From Ophioderma brevispina (lineage: Eukaryota > Echinodermata > Ophiuroidea > Amphilepidida > Ophiodermatidae), in assembly GCA_023653785.1 (NCBI GenBank), contig JAMKCH010088370.1, forward strand, positions 124,001-188,000: a stretch of DNA of 64,000 bases, in the 5' to 3' direction. The notes under the pieces were generated by a model. It searched no databases and was not told the DNA's origin. It worked only from the letters and a program-made list of their open reading frames with translations. Position numbers and translations under genes: made by a program. Of this stretch, positions 22,460-31,659 are shown piece after piece (position 1 is the first letter of the stretch; each line of letters starts with the position of its first letter).

Positions 22460-25120
22460 AATTGGAAAAATCAACCAGAATTAGGGCAGGGGTTCTCATG
22501 ATGTAAAAGACTGAGCAAATCACCATTTGCCTGTTCAAGTCCAATGGTATTGGGAATAGAATATGCAATGTTAATAAATATGAAAATTAAAGGCTGGTAT
22601 TCTGAAAGGGGTTAACTTTAGAAAGGTTTTAACAGGTTTGAGTCTACATTTTTGAGTTCACCATTGTCCTTTTAAAATACTGTGAAAGGTTAATATGTGA
22701 CCATCCACCACAAAAAGGCGTAAGTTGATTTTCTGCTTTTTGGAGATTCATTACCTTTTGAAAAGGGGGCATCTTCAGATTTAAAAATGATACCTTACAT
22801 GATGGCAGTCTGGGGGGGGAGATTAAGAAAGTCGTAAAAGCATAGCCAATTGAAGTGCGGCATATTAAAAAGACAGTTTCTGAGCAAAATGCTCCAAAGT
22901 ATAGAGATGCAAACAAAAAGGCCTCTTTTAAAGTGAAGCCAAACAAACCAACATAGCAACGGTGGGGTTCCCATGCTTTAACCTCATGAAACTCGGCGTA
23001 AATAATGTTGAATACTCTTTCATTGAAATTTAAAACGAAAAAATAGCAGGTTCAAATTTCTGATAATTAATGAGGTTAATGCGTGAAGCGAATTGCATAA
23101 ACTTACACTAAACCGTCATTCAAGTTGCAAAATGTTGTTTGGCAGTTTGCTTTTCATGAAAGAAAAAATAGTTTCTCTTACATGTTCAAGAATGTCATAA
23201 TTTTTATTGAATACATCCATTCATAACTTTTAATCTTACATTTGTAATAATTGTACACAATTATAATCATACAAGGTACTTTATTTGGGATGTAAACAAA
23301 TTTTTTGTTCTGTATCAATATTACGAAATTTCAAAACATTTTCATTGTTAAAATTTTGTGTAGGCTGCAAAACTTATCTATTAAAATTAATTTGTATGTT
23401 ATTTTGAAAATTAATTACAAATAATAATAACAGAATTTGAGTTGCCTCAGTAAACTGCGAAAAGGGTTCCTAAAATTGGAAAAATAATGCAAGTAACAAA
23501 TAGTAAAAATGCACGCAAGAGAGTTAACAAAACAAGGAGTTAGCTTGGTAACATAACAAAGCTAAAAGCTCGAAATCCGGTACTGCACACGTCAATCGCT
23601 CGCTCGCTGGAAAGTATATTCGTGGGTCTCACAAGCTCTGACAAGGTCCCGTGGCACAAGTTTCACCCAATCAGGTGCTCCTTTCGCCTGCTTAGTAACC
23701 AAGGTTTGCAGCCAAAGGCTTTGGGGGGGTGGGGGGGGGGGGTGGGGGGTGTTGTGTGAAAACGTTCTTGGTTAATTGGTCAAATTCGTCACAAGTAGCT
23801 TCTGCAACTGTAAAAAATAGAAAGGTCCAATCTCAGGTTTGTTTTGAGTCCATACATTTGCCCGGGTCAAGTGTATGTTTGTTTTACCGAATGGCGCTTG
23901 AGAATCATGGCATTGAACATTCTTTTCGCAATTTACTGACAATTTGGGATAATTCTGAATGACTCCCACTCAAAATGTTGGTTAACAACTTCAGAAATAA
24001 TAGTTGGCTCTGATTTTTTGTGTGACGATTGATAAGGGTGATATATTTCATTTTCTTGAAAACTCTCAATCATGAGATTATGACCTGTACGTGTTAATTG
24101 GGCCTATAGCTAGATCACATCGGCGACTTTTACAGCCCCTTCCGTCGTGGACGGGTCACAAATGGATGGTGGGCGAATTCCCATGGATGGACCGGAAGAG
24201 TATATTAGTCTTATCCATTATAATAATACATAACCAATTTTTATAGTAACCAAATTTTATATATTTGTTTCATTCAACAGCAGTTGAACCCAAATTTTGG
24301 ACAAAAGTGTTGGCAGACTTATCTTACTGTATGGAAAATCTCCTCTCTCCCCGGACCAAAGTTTGAAACCTTGAAATTGTGTTAGCAGTGCACCTAACAA
24401 TCACTCACATTGATTGTGGGGAAAGGGGAGTTTTTATGGATTAGCAAAATCTTTCATGCTTGATACCAAAGAGAGTTCACTTTCATACTTCAAAAATAGG
24501 GACAGCGGTCCCAAAAAGGTCGTGCGATTATGTGGTCAAAGAATGAGAGCCATATAATGGCCCTAAGTGACCCCAGAATTACCTTTGACCTCCCATTCTG
24601 TTACCCCCATACGACCCCTTGTCTCGTGTAGAAGCATACCATCTTAAAGTTCTTATGAACTTGATTCCATCACTGCACTAAAAGGATTGCTAATGTGAAA
24701 ATGGTGCCACCTGTCCGCGCGGAGGGTGTTATGTGCGTAGAGCAATATACTGACCCTAATGTGACCCTTGCATGACGCTTTGGCGGCTCCCACTTTATCC
24801 CACATAAGCCCCCTTGTCTCAATATATAAGCATTGGTACCAAGTATTAACTTGATCCACTGGACTAAAGAGTTATAGTAAGTTGAAAAGTGTTAGACAAA
24901 ATTAGTGTATATTAAAGTGTTTTGACACACACACACACAGACAGACACACATCATGCCGACATAAGGTCTTTCCGATTGAATCGGACAACCTAAAAAATG
25001 GTCGAATTATGCAAGGGCAAAGAGCACATTTTCACAAGCACTATTTTGTCCAAGATTGCCGTCAAAAATTCAGTTTGATCCAGTAATTCTAGTCAATGTA
25101 AATTGAGAGCTAACTCAGGT
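22460..25120. other. RasGRF intron with repeats
   Basis: Holds a G-rich run at 23724-23752 and a two-unit dispersed repeat at 24490-24990 (listed separately). Frames at 22644-22946 and 23729-23969 have no domain. Confidence 0.5.
24490..24990. repeat. Dispersed repeat in two units, related copies at 62.0-62.6 kb
   Basis: Two units share (T/A)ATGTGGTC or GCGTAGAGCAATATA, GACCCTAA(T)GTGACCC, CCCACATA(A)G(C)CCC.TTGTCTC and CTGCACTAAAA/CTGGACTAAAG blocks. They end in TTGACACACACACACACAGA, then CATCATGCCGACATAAG. The 62040-62250 and 62487-62620 stretches repeat the same blocks. Class unknown; probably a retroelement 3' end. Confidence 0.65.
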
Positions 25121-25147
25121 ACTCACAATCTGACGTTTCCTACTAAC

Positions 25148-25228
25148 TGTGTAAAGGATTCTTCTCATGTTATTGAATCTGCCATCAGATGAAACTAGGA
25201 CCTGCAGCTTTTCCAGCATAGTCTTGGT
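25148..25228 (-). CDS. RASGRF: RasGRF exon: CDC25 domain, LVSSDGRFNNM segment
   Basis: Acceptor TTTACCTTCAG, then TKTMLEKLQVLVSSDGRF and NNMRRILYT, 27 codons without a break. Vertebrate RasGRFs have 'QTKaLidKLQKLVSSeGRFKNLReaLkN' here. The donor GTTAGT at 25147-25142 gives a protein that joins 'NDPPCV' of the next exon with exactly the family's spacing. A second donor, GTGAGT (25126-25121), would add seven codons (VSRKRQI); it is the stronger splice motif but breaks the family spacing. Confidence 0.88.
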
Positions 25229-25815
25229 CTGAAGGTAAAGACATTTTTGTACATTATCCTTAAGGGAGATGGCCCAATATCATCATATAAAAATTTTTTC
25301 TGTGATTAAACCCCCACATCCATTTGTGAAGTTTCAGCCGATATTTTAAATCCGTTTTGATATAAGGCCAAAAAAAAAGTTTGTCTCAGAAGAAATGTGA
25401 AAAATGCAAATGGTGAATGTGTTGTTTTTTTTAGACAAACATGTTACGCGAATGGGGAATTGAAAAAAAATATTGCAGTTTGGCCCACCTTTTTTCAGTT
25501 TTTCGCTTTGCGGCCCAGTAATTTTGTTTTTTTTTTCTGGAAAATTTTCCAAATAAAAAAGGATTTCAAATCATTAAAAAAAACACTGTGAGCAAATTAC
25601 CTAAAAAAAAATAATAATGCCAAAAGGACAATATAAACAAAAGGTGCACGGTCTTCTGAGAACAAAACTTGTTATTTTCTTGACCTAAGCAATTAAAACA
25701 CCTGATTTTGTAAATCCACAGAATTGTGTAAAACTTTATTGGTGAACCATGTTTGTGAGGGTGATGAATCATTGATCAGACAGACTCCTTCACATGTTAA
25801 AATTATACTCCTCAC

Positions 25816-26009
25816 CTGTTTATTAACCTTATCCAGACCTTCTTGAGTCTATACACTGAGTGTTCATCAAGACCTTGAGGTAATTTCCAATACACTATTG
25901 TAGTTGTGAATACAGCGACAGATGTCAGCCACAGCTGCCCACTTCTCTATGGCTGCAGCGGTGATAACGGTTGGCTTGACGGAGAATCTCCGAGCAACTA
26001 CTTGCTAAC
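25816..26009 (-). CDS. RASGRF: RasGRF exon: CDC25 domain, [19 protein letters not shown] segment
   Basis: Acceptor ATTTATCTTTAAG and donor CAG/GTGAGG. The segments, in order but in three frames, are [37 protein letters not shown] and [13 protein letters not shown]. RasGRFs have '[48 protein letters not shown]'. Length (194 bp) suits about 65 residues. Frame changes near 25975 and near 25880 look like small indels. This is the structural centre of the catalytic domain. Confidence 0.88.
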
Positions 26010-26039
26010 CTTAAAGATAAATGAGAAATTAAATATTTA

Positions 26040-26425
26040 AACAAGAATTTCTCGGTTCCCGCTTTTCGCGCCGCTATATTGAAATGAATATAAGCTTGTG
26101 GGGTCGCCAGCTTCTTACAACTTGACCTCACAGACCTTTGAGCTTGGCACATACCCTTTGACCTCATCACATATGAGGGATCCCATGTTGCACCTATGAC
26201 TCAGGTTTGAACTTCATCTTTTCAATGGAGGTCAATTTAACACTTTTAGCCTATTTTTCCACTGACCTCACATTACTTTGACGCCTTGCACATGTACCTC
26301 CATCACCATTGAGGGATCCCATGGTGAAATTGAATTTCAACTTTTCACTTGAGGTCAACTTTTAAAAATCTTTACATTTAAAGTAATGGGGGGGACCATA
26401 CTACACACACACACATCCACACTGG
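26040..26425. repeat. Dispersed TGACC-rich repeat, second copy of the 15.2-kb family
   Basis: Shares TCGG(T/C)T..CGC.., GCTATATTSAAA, GAATATAAGCT, TTTGACCTCATCA, ATATGAGGGATCCCA and TTCAATGGAGGTCAATTTAA with 15195-15445, and is followed by a further diverged partial unit. TGACCT half-sites recur, but spacing is looser than in the 15.2-kb copy. Confidence 0.7.
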
Positions 26426-26849
26426 ATTGGTCAAAGTGTCTGCCAGCTATGTTTGCCACCCCCCCCCAAAAGAACAAATCCCCAAAAACTGTATATTTCT
26501 CACAAAATACTTTGTAGATGCAAGGTACAAAATTTAAAAGTTTCTAGTAAAGGCAAATAGAACTTGCTGTTTCAAAAGACGGGAAGATTGTTGTAAAGTT
26601 AGAGTTCAGAAAATGGACTATCAAATGAAGTTTATGATTTTTTTTTTCCTGATTACCACTCTCCTATTTCATGGGTTAGGTCTTTTCTGATGTATGGGAG
26701 TAAATGTAGGTGGCATTCCATAATTGATAGGCATTTCCGCACAGTAGTCACAACACAGTGCGTACTACAAGCTGCAGGGGAGAGTTGGGTAAGTTGAGGC
26801 CCAATTCTGCAATTCTTGGCGCGTGCAGCAACTAATATAAATTCTTTTC

Positions 26850-27470
26850 CCCCGCATCACATACTGTCGTATTTAACTTTTTGAGTTTTGGCGAAATTCC
26901 GCCTACTTACTTAGTTCATCATGTTCTTGCCATCCACAAATTTTCAAAATGTGAGATGCCTAATTAATTAGTGTATAATTACCGATTTTTGTCATTTTCC
27001 TCAAAATCATCAAATCCAATTTCACATACTGTCGTTTTTAAAATCGCCATACATTTACACGGGTTTGATATAGCGTTGTATTTTGCCATCCCAAATAATG
27101 ATTTCACATACAGATCTATTTTGACCTATTTCCTTGTTATTTGGTAAACAAGCTTTTCACATAGTGATCTATTTTACGTACATTGAAAAACTACGGTGTA
27201 ATATGCGTCGTATTTTGCATATACATTATTTGTGATTTCACATACTCCTTTAACTTTATAGGCCTATTAAGAAATATACTTGCAGTATTAAATTGGATTT
27301 ATGGTTTTATTGGACTTTAAAATGTTTTCTCAAAACAGTAAAGTGTAAAGATGTTTCTTTTATGCTTCGTTTGTCCGTATAGACATGAATGTCGTGGTAG
27401 ATTTTGAAGTGCGATTTTCTCGGAAAACAGTGTTTTTGTAAAATACGACAGTATGTGATGTGGGTCGACG
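26850..27470. mobile_element. Second copy of the TCGTCGCCC element, without LINE insertion
   Basis: Collinear with 11142-12086 from CCCGCATCACATACTGTCGT to AAAATACGACAGTATGTGAT. It serves as the empty-site reference for the LINE at 11452-11758. The left TCGTCG terminus is replaced by TTTTCCC, so it is truncated or corrupted at that end. Confidence 0.85.
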
Positions 27471-27660
27471 AATTATTTTATTATGAACCCCTATTTTGTT
27501 TACTTGATGTATACTATACGATTTTGTCCCCTGACTGATTTGGTTTTTATTTTTATTATCCTCTCAGAAGGCAGCAAAATATTGTGTAACTGGCCAAACT
27601 TACACCAGTGATAATACTTGAGTGAGCGGGCCGGCAAAGAGTTGAGCTACAATATATACT

Positions 27661-27975
27661 TGTCGGTCTGAAGTATGAATGGCAACATGCGCGTATAGCC
27701 CAGTGCCGCCTTTCATTGCGTGCGCTGTGCTTTGCCTACGCGTGCGCTGAAAGTCCGTACAATGTAAACGCCTGCGTCACTACTTCATACTTCGAGCTGG
27801 TCAGATATATCTTTCTAGGTCTAGTATCAATTGTACTATGATCACTTTTATTAAAGGGGCAGTTTTGTGACCCACAGCCTCGCCCCCAACTTATCTCTAA
27901 AAAGTTGAGATTTTTATATCATCTGAACCGTTTGCCTAAGTATAGGCCCTAGTAGTGGGCTTAATCCTTACCGCG
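27661..27975. repeat. Duplicated composite of MITEs, copy A (empty site)
   Basis: A short element with ends GAAGTATGAATGGCAACATG and the inverse of TCGAAGTATGAAGTAG is followed by ATTGTACTATGATCACTTTTATTAA and then a TTAA-adjacent element starting AGGGGCAGTTTTGTGACCC (27855). The same order returns at 28197-28998, with an extra insertion at the TTAA. Confidence 0.8.
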
Positions 27976-27989
27976 GGGTTGAAGATCCA

Positions 27990-28160
27990 CCTTTCCTTCA
28001 CTCCTAGTTTATAACTTGACCTCAAATGGACCTTTGAAAGTGGCCCTTGACCTTATCATATGGAGGTTTCCATGCCTGGCATGTATGGACAAGTTTGGTA
28101 TAAAATTGGATTCATTGAGTCCAATATACTCCAATTTATTGGTCAAGCCAGCGTTGAAAA
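27990..28160. repeat. Dispersed repeat shared with 32.0 kb
   Basis: AAGATCCACCTTT, CACTCCTA, TTTATAACTTGACCTCA and GACCTTTGAAAGTG(A/G)CCCTTGACC occur in the same order at about 32033-32200. Further TGACCT-rich, non-coding sequence. Confidence 0.65.
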
Positions 28161-28196
28161 AATATTGGGTCATCGGACGAAGTCGAGCCTAAAAGA

Positions 28197-28415
28197 TTTT
28201 TCAACTCATGTGTCCATGTCTTAAGATGAAGTGGCAACATGCGCGTATACCAGTGCCGCCTTTCAGGTGCGATGCGCTTGTACTTTGCCTAGGCGTTGCG
28301 CTAAAGTCGTTACAATGTAATCGCCTGCCTGCGTCCCTACTTCATACTTCGAGCGGGACATAGTAATACATTGCTAGGTATAAGATCGAAATTGTACTAA
28401 TGAATACTTTATTAA
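28197..28415. repeat. Duplicated composite of MITEs, copy B left part
   Basis: Matches 27680-27854 (GGCAACATGCGCGTATA, CAGTGCCGCCTTTCA, TTTGCCTA, TACAATGTAA, CTACTTCATACTTCGAGC, ATTGTACTA) with several small indels, up to the TTAA at 28412-28415. Confidence 0.8.
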
Positions 28416-28867
28416 AGGCGAACCTGTATCACGAATACTTACACAATATACGCTATAAAACAATTATTGAACACATATGGATGGGTTTTCGTGGGAAAAC
28501 GAATTATGCTACCATAAAACGATTAAAAAGCTTTTTGTCTGACATGCGCTATTTGAAATTCGCGCTACTGTCTATGGGATATGTATTTGTATGCGATAAA
28601 TAGATACGGACGGCACGTAGCGTCATAATCTTCACACATGATGCTTTCATAATGTGGTATTCCTATGGCATGTATCCCAAACGTGCCGGTCGGATCGCAG
28701 AACACGTTATACACTAGCGCGATTTTTTAAATAGCACATAGACAGACTAGATGGTTTTAATTCATTTTTATTGTTATCTTAATTCCGTTTTTCTATGAAA
28801 CCACTCAATGTGGTCAATAATTATTTTATAGTGTAATTTGTTTATATTTCGTTGTACTGGTTCTCCT
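28416..28867. mobile_element. TTAA-flanked non-autonomous transposon
   Basis: The element starts AGGCGAACCTGTA and ends in the inverse of AGGAGAACCAGTA. It is flanked by TTAA at 28412-28415 and 28868-28871. The sister sequence at 27851-27870 has a single TTAA at the same place, so this is a filled site. TTAA duplication with AGG termini fits the Kolobok superfamily better than piggyBac (usually CCC), but that is inference. A 67-codon frame inside shows no recognisable domain. Confidence 0.8.
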
Positions 28868-28871
28868 TTAA

Positions 28872-29192
28872 ATTGGCCATTTTGTGACCCACACACCACA
28901 GACTCGTCCCCCCAACTTATCTCTAAAAAGTTGAGATTTTTAATCTCATCTGAATCTGAAACCGTTGGCCTAATATAGGCCTAGTAGTGTTGCTTATCTT
29001 TGGATAAATTTGATCGTCGAATATGGACAGAATTACAATACCTACTGTGGTCTATGGTGCATCGTGATAAACAAACATTTGTGCATAATGTCAAAATGCA
29101 CCATCAGCATCACTGAATTTTAAAACAACTTTTCCGGGAGATATATTGAATCACAAACCAAAAATGAGATGATAAGATTATTAAATGCACCT
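28872..29192. mobile_element. TTAA-flanked MITE, family with 27855 and 62995
   Basis: Bounded by TTAA at 28868-28871 and 29193-29196. The interior reads TTTTGTGACCCACA, CTTATCTCTAAAAAGTTGAG, TATGGACAGAATTACAA and ends AAATGCACCT. The same blocks occur at 27855-27975 (left part only) and at 62995-63295. Confidence 0.75.
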
Positions 29193-29199
29193 TTAACAA

Positions 29200-29640
29200 T
29201 ACAAACTTACAGTTCCTTGTCATTACATATATTCTCACAAAATCCAGAGTTACTGTTTTTGAATTTGTTTTAAATTTTACAACACCAGCAATTTAAAATC
29301 ATTTTTTTGTATAACTTCACATACAAGTTCTAAAGGGTGTCACCTGAACTAAGACATGTAAGTTTATGTCAATACATAGAAAAGGTCCTACAAAAAGATG
29401 TTTTTTCTTTATAGGATGTAAGGGATGGCTCGACGTGCCCATCAATCTCCTCCCCTAGGTATACATGTGTCACCACTTTAACCTAAAGAAATTGGGTTAA
29501 GGACAGACAGCATTGTTGTTCAATATGTCCTAATAGAGGTATAATACATAACAGAAATACATAGCTAATTAAAACCCAAACAACCCTCATAAATCTCCTT
29601 GTTACCGCTAAAAATATTTGGTGCTCTGGCAGCTTTTTGT
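29200..29640. other. No gene seen
   Basis: AT-rich RasGRF intronic sequence without recognisable repeat or exon. Confidence 0.4.
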
Positions 29641-29647
29641 CTAGCTC

Positions 29648-29766
29648 AGGGGGGGTAGGGGGGGTGGGGGGGGGCGGGGGGGCGGTTCGGAGGGGGGGGT
29701 CGGGGGGGGGGGGGGGGGGGAGGGGGGGGGGGGGCGGGGGGGGGGAGGGGGGGGGAAATGGGGGGG
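29648..29766. repeat. Poly-G/G-rich low-complexity tract
   Basis: About 120 bases, almost all G, with isolated A, C or T. On the minus strand it reads as poly-Pro within a 105-codon frame and on the plus strand as poly-Gly; both are artefacts of composition. It could form G-quadruplexes. Shorter G runs lie at 4050-4074 and 23724-23752. Exact length is unreliable. Confidence 0.9.
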
Positions 29767-30033
29767 CACTACCCAACTCTGAATTCAAAATTCCCTGCAA
29801 AATCAGAAAGAAACCACATCAATATGTCACACAAGTCCACTGATTTAGTAAACTGGGGTCATTTGACTGCTGCGGGGTGATGGAGATATTTTAGAGTAGA
29901 TTTCAAATAATGAGATGGCAATTAAAATTTTATGTCTGTCCATTCGCTGTGGAAGGTAAGAGGACTTATTTTAATGGTCACAGGTATAAAAGTTTATGAC
30001 TCATATCATGTACAGTAATATCACAACCGAGGC

Positions 30034-30110
30034 TGTTTTGAAGTCTCATTTTATTATGATAATAAAACCAGAATAAAACAAAATTATCACCGGCGACAAA
30101 CTTTGAACAA
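30034..30110. repeat. Single-ended copy of the 46.1-kb MITE
   Basis: GAAGTCTCATTTTATTATGATAATAAAACCAGAATAAAACAAAA.. resembles the terminal arm at 46071-46129 (GAAAGTCTCATTTA..., AAAACCAGAATAAAACAAAA). An AATAAA on the minus strand (30055-30050) lies in it and could serve as a poly-A signal for the exon at 30193-30399. Confidence 0.6.
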
Positions 30111-30192
30111 CGGCGTGGGAATATTATAGTGCACTAACTAATCTTCCTGTGGCAAATTTTAACGAATTTCATAGCGGGCAAATATATATTTC

Positions 30193-30399
30193 TTAAAAAT
30201 CTAGTTTTCCATTCCACTCTTTCAATGGAGAATGGTCATCTGAGGGCACTATAACATACAAGTCATGTCCTTTGTAGCCTATATGGCAATTCCCGCATGG
30301 AATTTGTCTGATTTTTGCAGAGATGATAGCTCGCCTTCCCTCCTTATAATCAGTTGTCCACAATTGTTTCGTCACTGGGTCACACTGCTTAAAATAGTT
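30193..30399 (-). CDS. Candidate terminal coding exon, product unknown
   Basis: On the minus strand a pyrimidine-rich acceptor (TTTTATTTTTAG) opens a clean 68-codon frame ending in TAA, with an AATAAA about 140 bases downstream. It begins NYFKQCDPVTKQLWTTD, has a CGNCHIGYKGHDLYVIV stretch in the middle and ends EWNGKLDF. Mixed amino-acid composition, a Cys-x2-Cys pair and good splice context all look coding. It lies between RasGRF exons but does not resemble any part of RasGRF that I know. It may be an alternative last exon, a nested gene fragment or a transposon-derived frame. I do not recognise the family. Confidence 0.4.
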   Translation of the reverse strand, partial: NYFKQCDPVTKQLWTTDYKEGRRAIISAKIRQIPCGNCHIGYKGHDLYVIVPSDDHSPLKEWNGKLDF

Positions 30400-31115
30400 C
30401 TAAAAATAAAAGACATTTGTATGGGGTCAAACAGCTGTGAATATCTTTCCTGTAGAAATGGTATTGATTCAAGTCCTACTTTAAAGATTCCAACAGGTGT
30501 TTCAATTGAAGATCAGAATGAAAACATCAGCAAATATTTAATTAAACATTGTTGCTTTGAACACACCTTCTGCCAAATATTATTCCTTATCATAGCACAG
30601 CTAGGACTAAATAATGCGGTATTATATCATACACACATGAGACACACTATATTTTTTATTTGGGGTCATCCAACCTTGGTACAATAGATTGCTCAGAGCA
30701 GATTACTAGTTCCTTGACATATCCTGGCCAACCAAGGCATTAGTCTATCTTATCAGACATTATGTAAAACTTAAATCATCAGTTCCAGTATTAGCTGATT
30801 TGTGCAGAAAACTTTGTTACCATGGCCACAAATGTTTTGTAAGGCAACAAGGCCTAGTCTCCACATGGCTAAGGATTAACCCTCACATCATATCCACCCT
30901 CACGAAATATGCAAGAACCCTCACTTAAATTTAAATCCTGATTATAGTGTATTATATGTGTGCAATCATTTAAAACTTTTGCAGTTTGATGATTAATTTG
31001 CAGCTACCTCCCCATTGGGTCAAAAGGATTAGAGGAATCCAGAAAATAATTTTTTTTTCCCCCTTCCCTCAAAGCAATCATAATTTTACTGACGGCCGGC
31101 CATTACGCTACTCAC
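30400..31115. other. RasGRF intron, nothing certain
   Basis: The plus-strand frame to 30687 is the mirror of the candidate exon and its intron. A GQGWMK-bearing RasGRF exon is expected in 26010-31115. A weak 'YQGWMT' string occurs near 30670 on the minus strand, but without splice support. Confidence 0.4.
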
Positions 31116-31284
31116 CAAAATGGAATTGCTTTAAATAGTTTATGGTCGATGTAGGTGAGTTGTTCAGCAAGCTCCAGCTCCAGGATGACATAGTTTCAAT
31201 GACTTCTTCTGGAAGTATGGTTTGGTATGAAACGTATTAGCTCCTGCATGGTGGGTGATCTCTCCGTCCTCATCATTAACTTGT
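31116..31284 (-). CDS. RASGRF: RasGRF exon: start of CDC25 catalytic domain
   Basis: Acceptor CTTGTGTTTTCAG and donor TTTTG/GTGAGT. The 3' half reads LELAEQLTYIDHKLFKAIPF, matching the first helix of the RasGEF domain ('LEIAEQLTLLDHlvFKsIPYEE' in RasGRFs). The 5' half fits in another frame as DEDGEITHHAG...TKPYF, resembling the 'EEIT.MAEGVK.EPF' lead-in. A stop and frame change sit between them near 31190. The exon ends in phase 2, awaiting an 'EEFFGQGW' exon that I could not find. Confidence 0.85.
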
Positions 31285-31479
31285 CTGAAAACACAAGACA
31301 GCACTGATAACCTACAATAACCTTCTACAATCCATGTGACCTGTCACCTCAAATTAGGCCGTTATTAGCTGTGACATAACCTTGTTCACTGGATCAACCT
31401 ACAATACCTTATTCTCCACCAGAAATCTTTTAGCAGAGATGGTATCAGTCTTAGCTGTTTTGCTTTGGGTTGGCCACCA

Positions 31480-31650
31480 TCAGGTCCCCATTTTTTTCAT
31501 AGCAGGATTTCTCCCTCTCATGGTGATAATTTTTTCCAAAACCATTTGATACAACTTTGAGTTAAATAGGTCTAGTGGTTTTGATGAGTAGAATTGGCTC
31601 AGCGTGTGTTGATAAATGTGGTCAACGACATTTGGAAATGTTTCCCTAAG
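31480..31650 (-). CDS. Candidate exon, product unknown
   Basis: On the minus strand an acceptor (GGGTATTTTAAAG) is followed by 56 open codons ending in TGA: LRETFPNVVDHIYQHTL, then SKPLDLFNSKLYQMVLEKI, ending MKKMGT. The composition is coding-like, with an amphipathic helical look. It sits just upstream of the RasGRF CDC25 exon but has no counterpart in RasGRF. It could be part of a transposase. Not recognised. Confidence 0.25.
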   Translation of the reverse strand, partial: LRETFPNVVDHIYQHTLSQFYSSKPLDLFNSKLYQMVLEKIITMRGRNPAMKKMGT

Positions 31651-31659
31651 CTTTAAAAT

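Noticed and set aside
29483..29800. 105-codon minus frame with a poly-proline stretch, and a poly-glycine plus frame
   Set aside because: Both come from the poly-G tract; there is no splice context or domain outside it.
30630..30690. YQGWMT on the minus strand as the missing RasGRF GQGWMK exon
   Set aside because: Only four residues match, surrounding residues do not, and there are no flanking splice sites.
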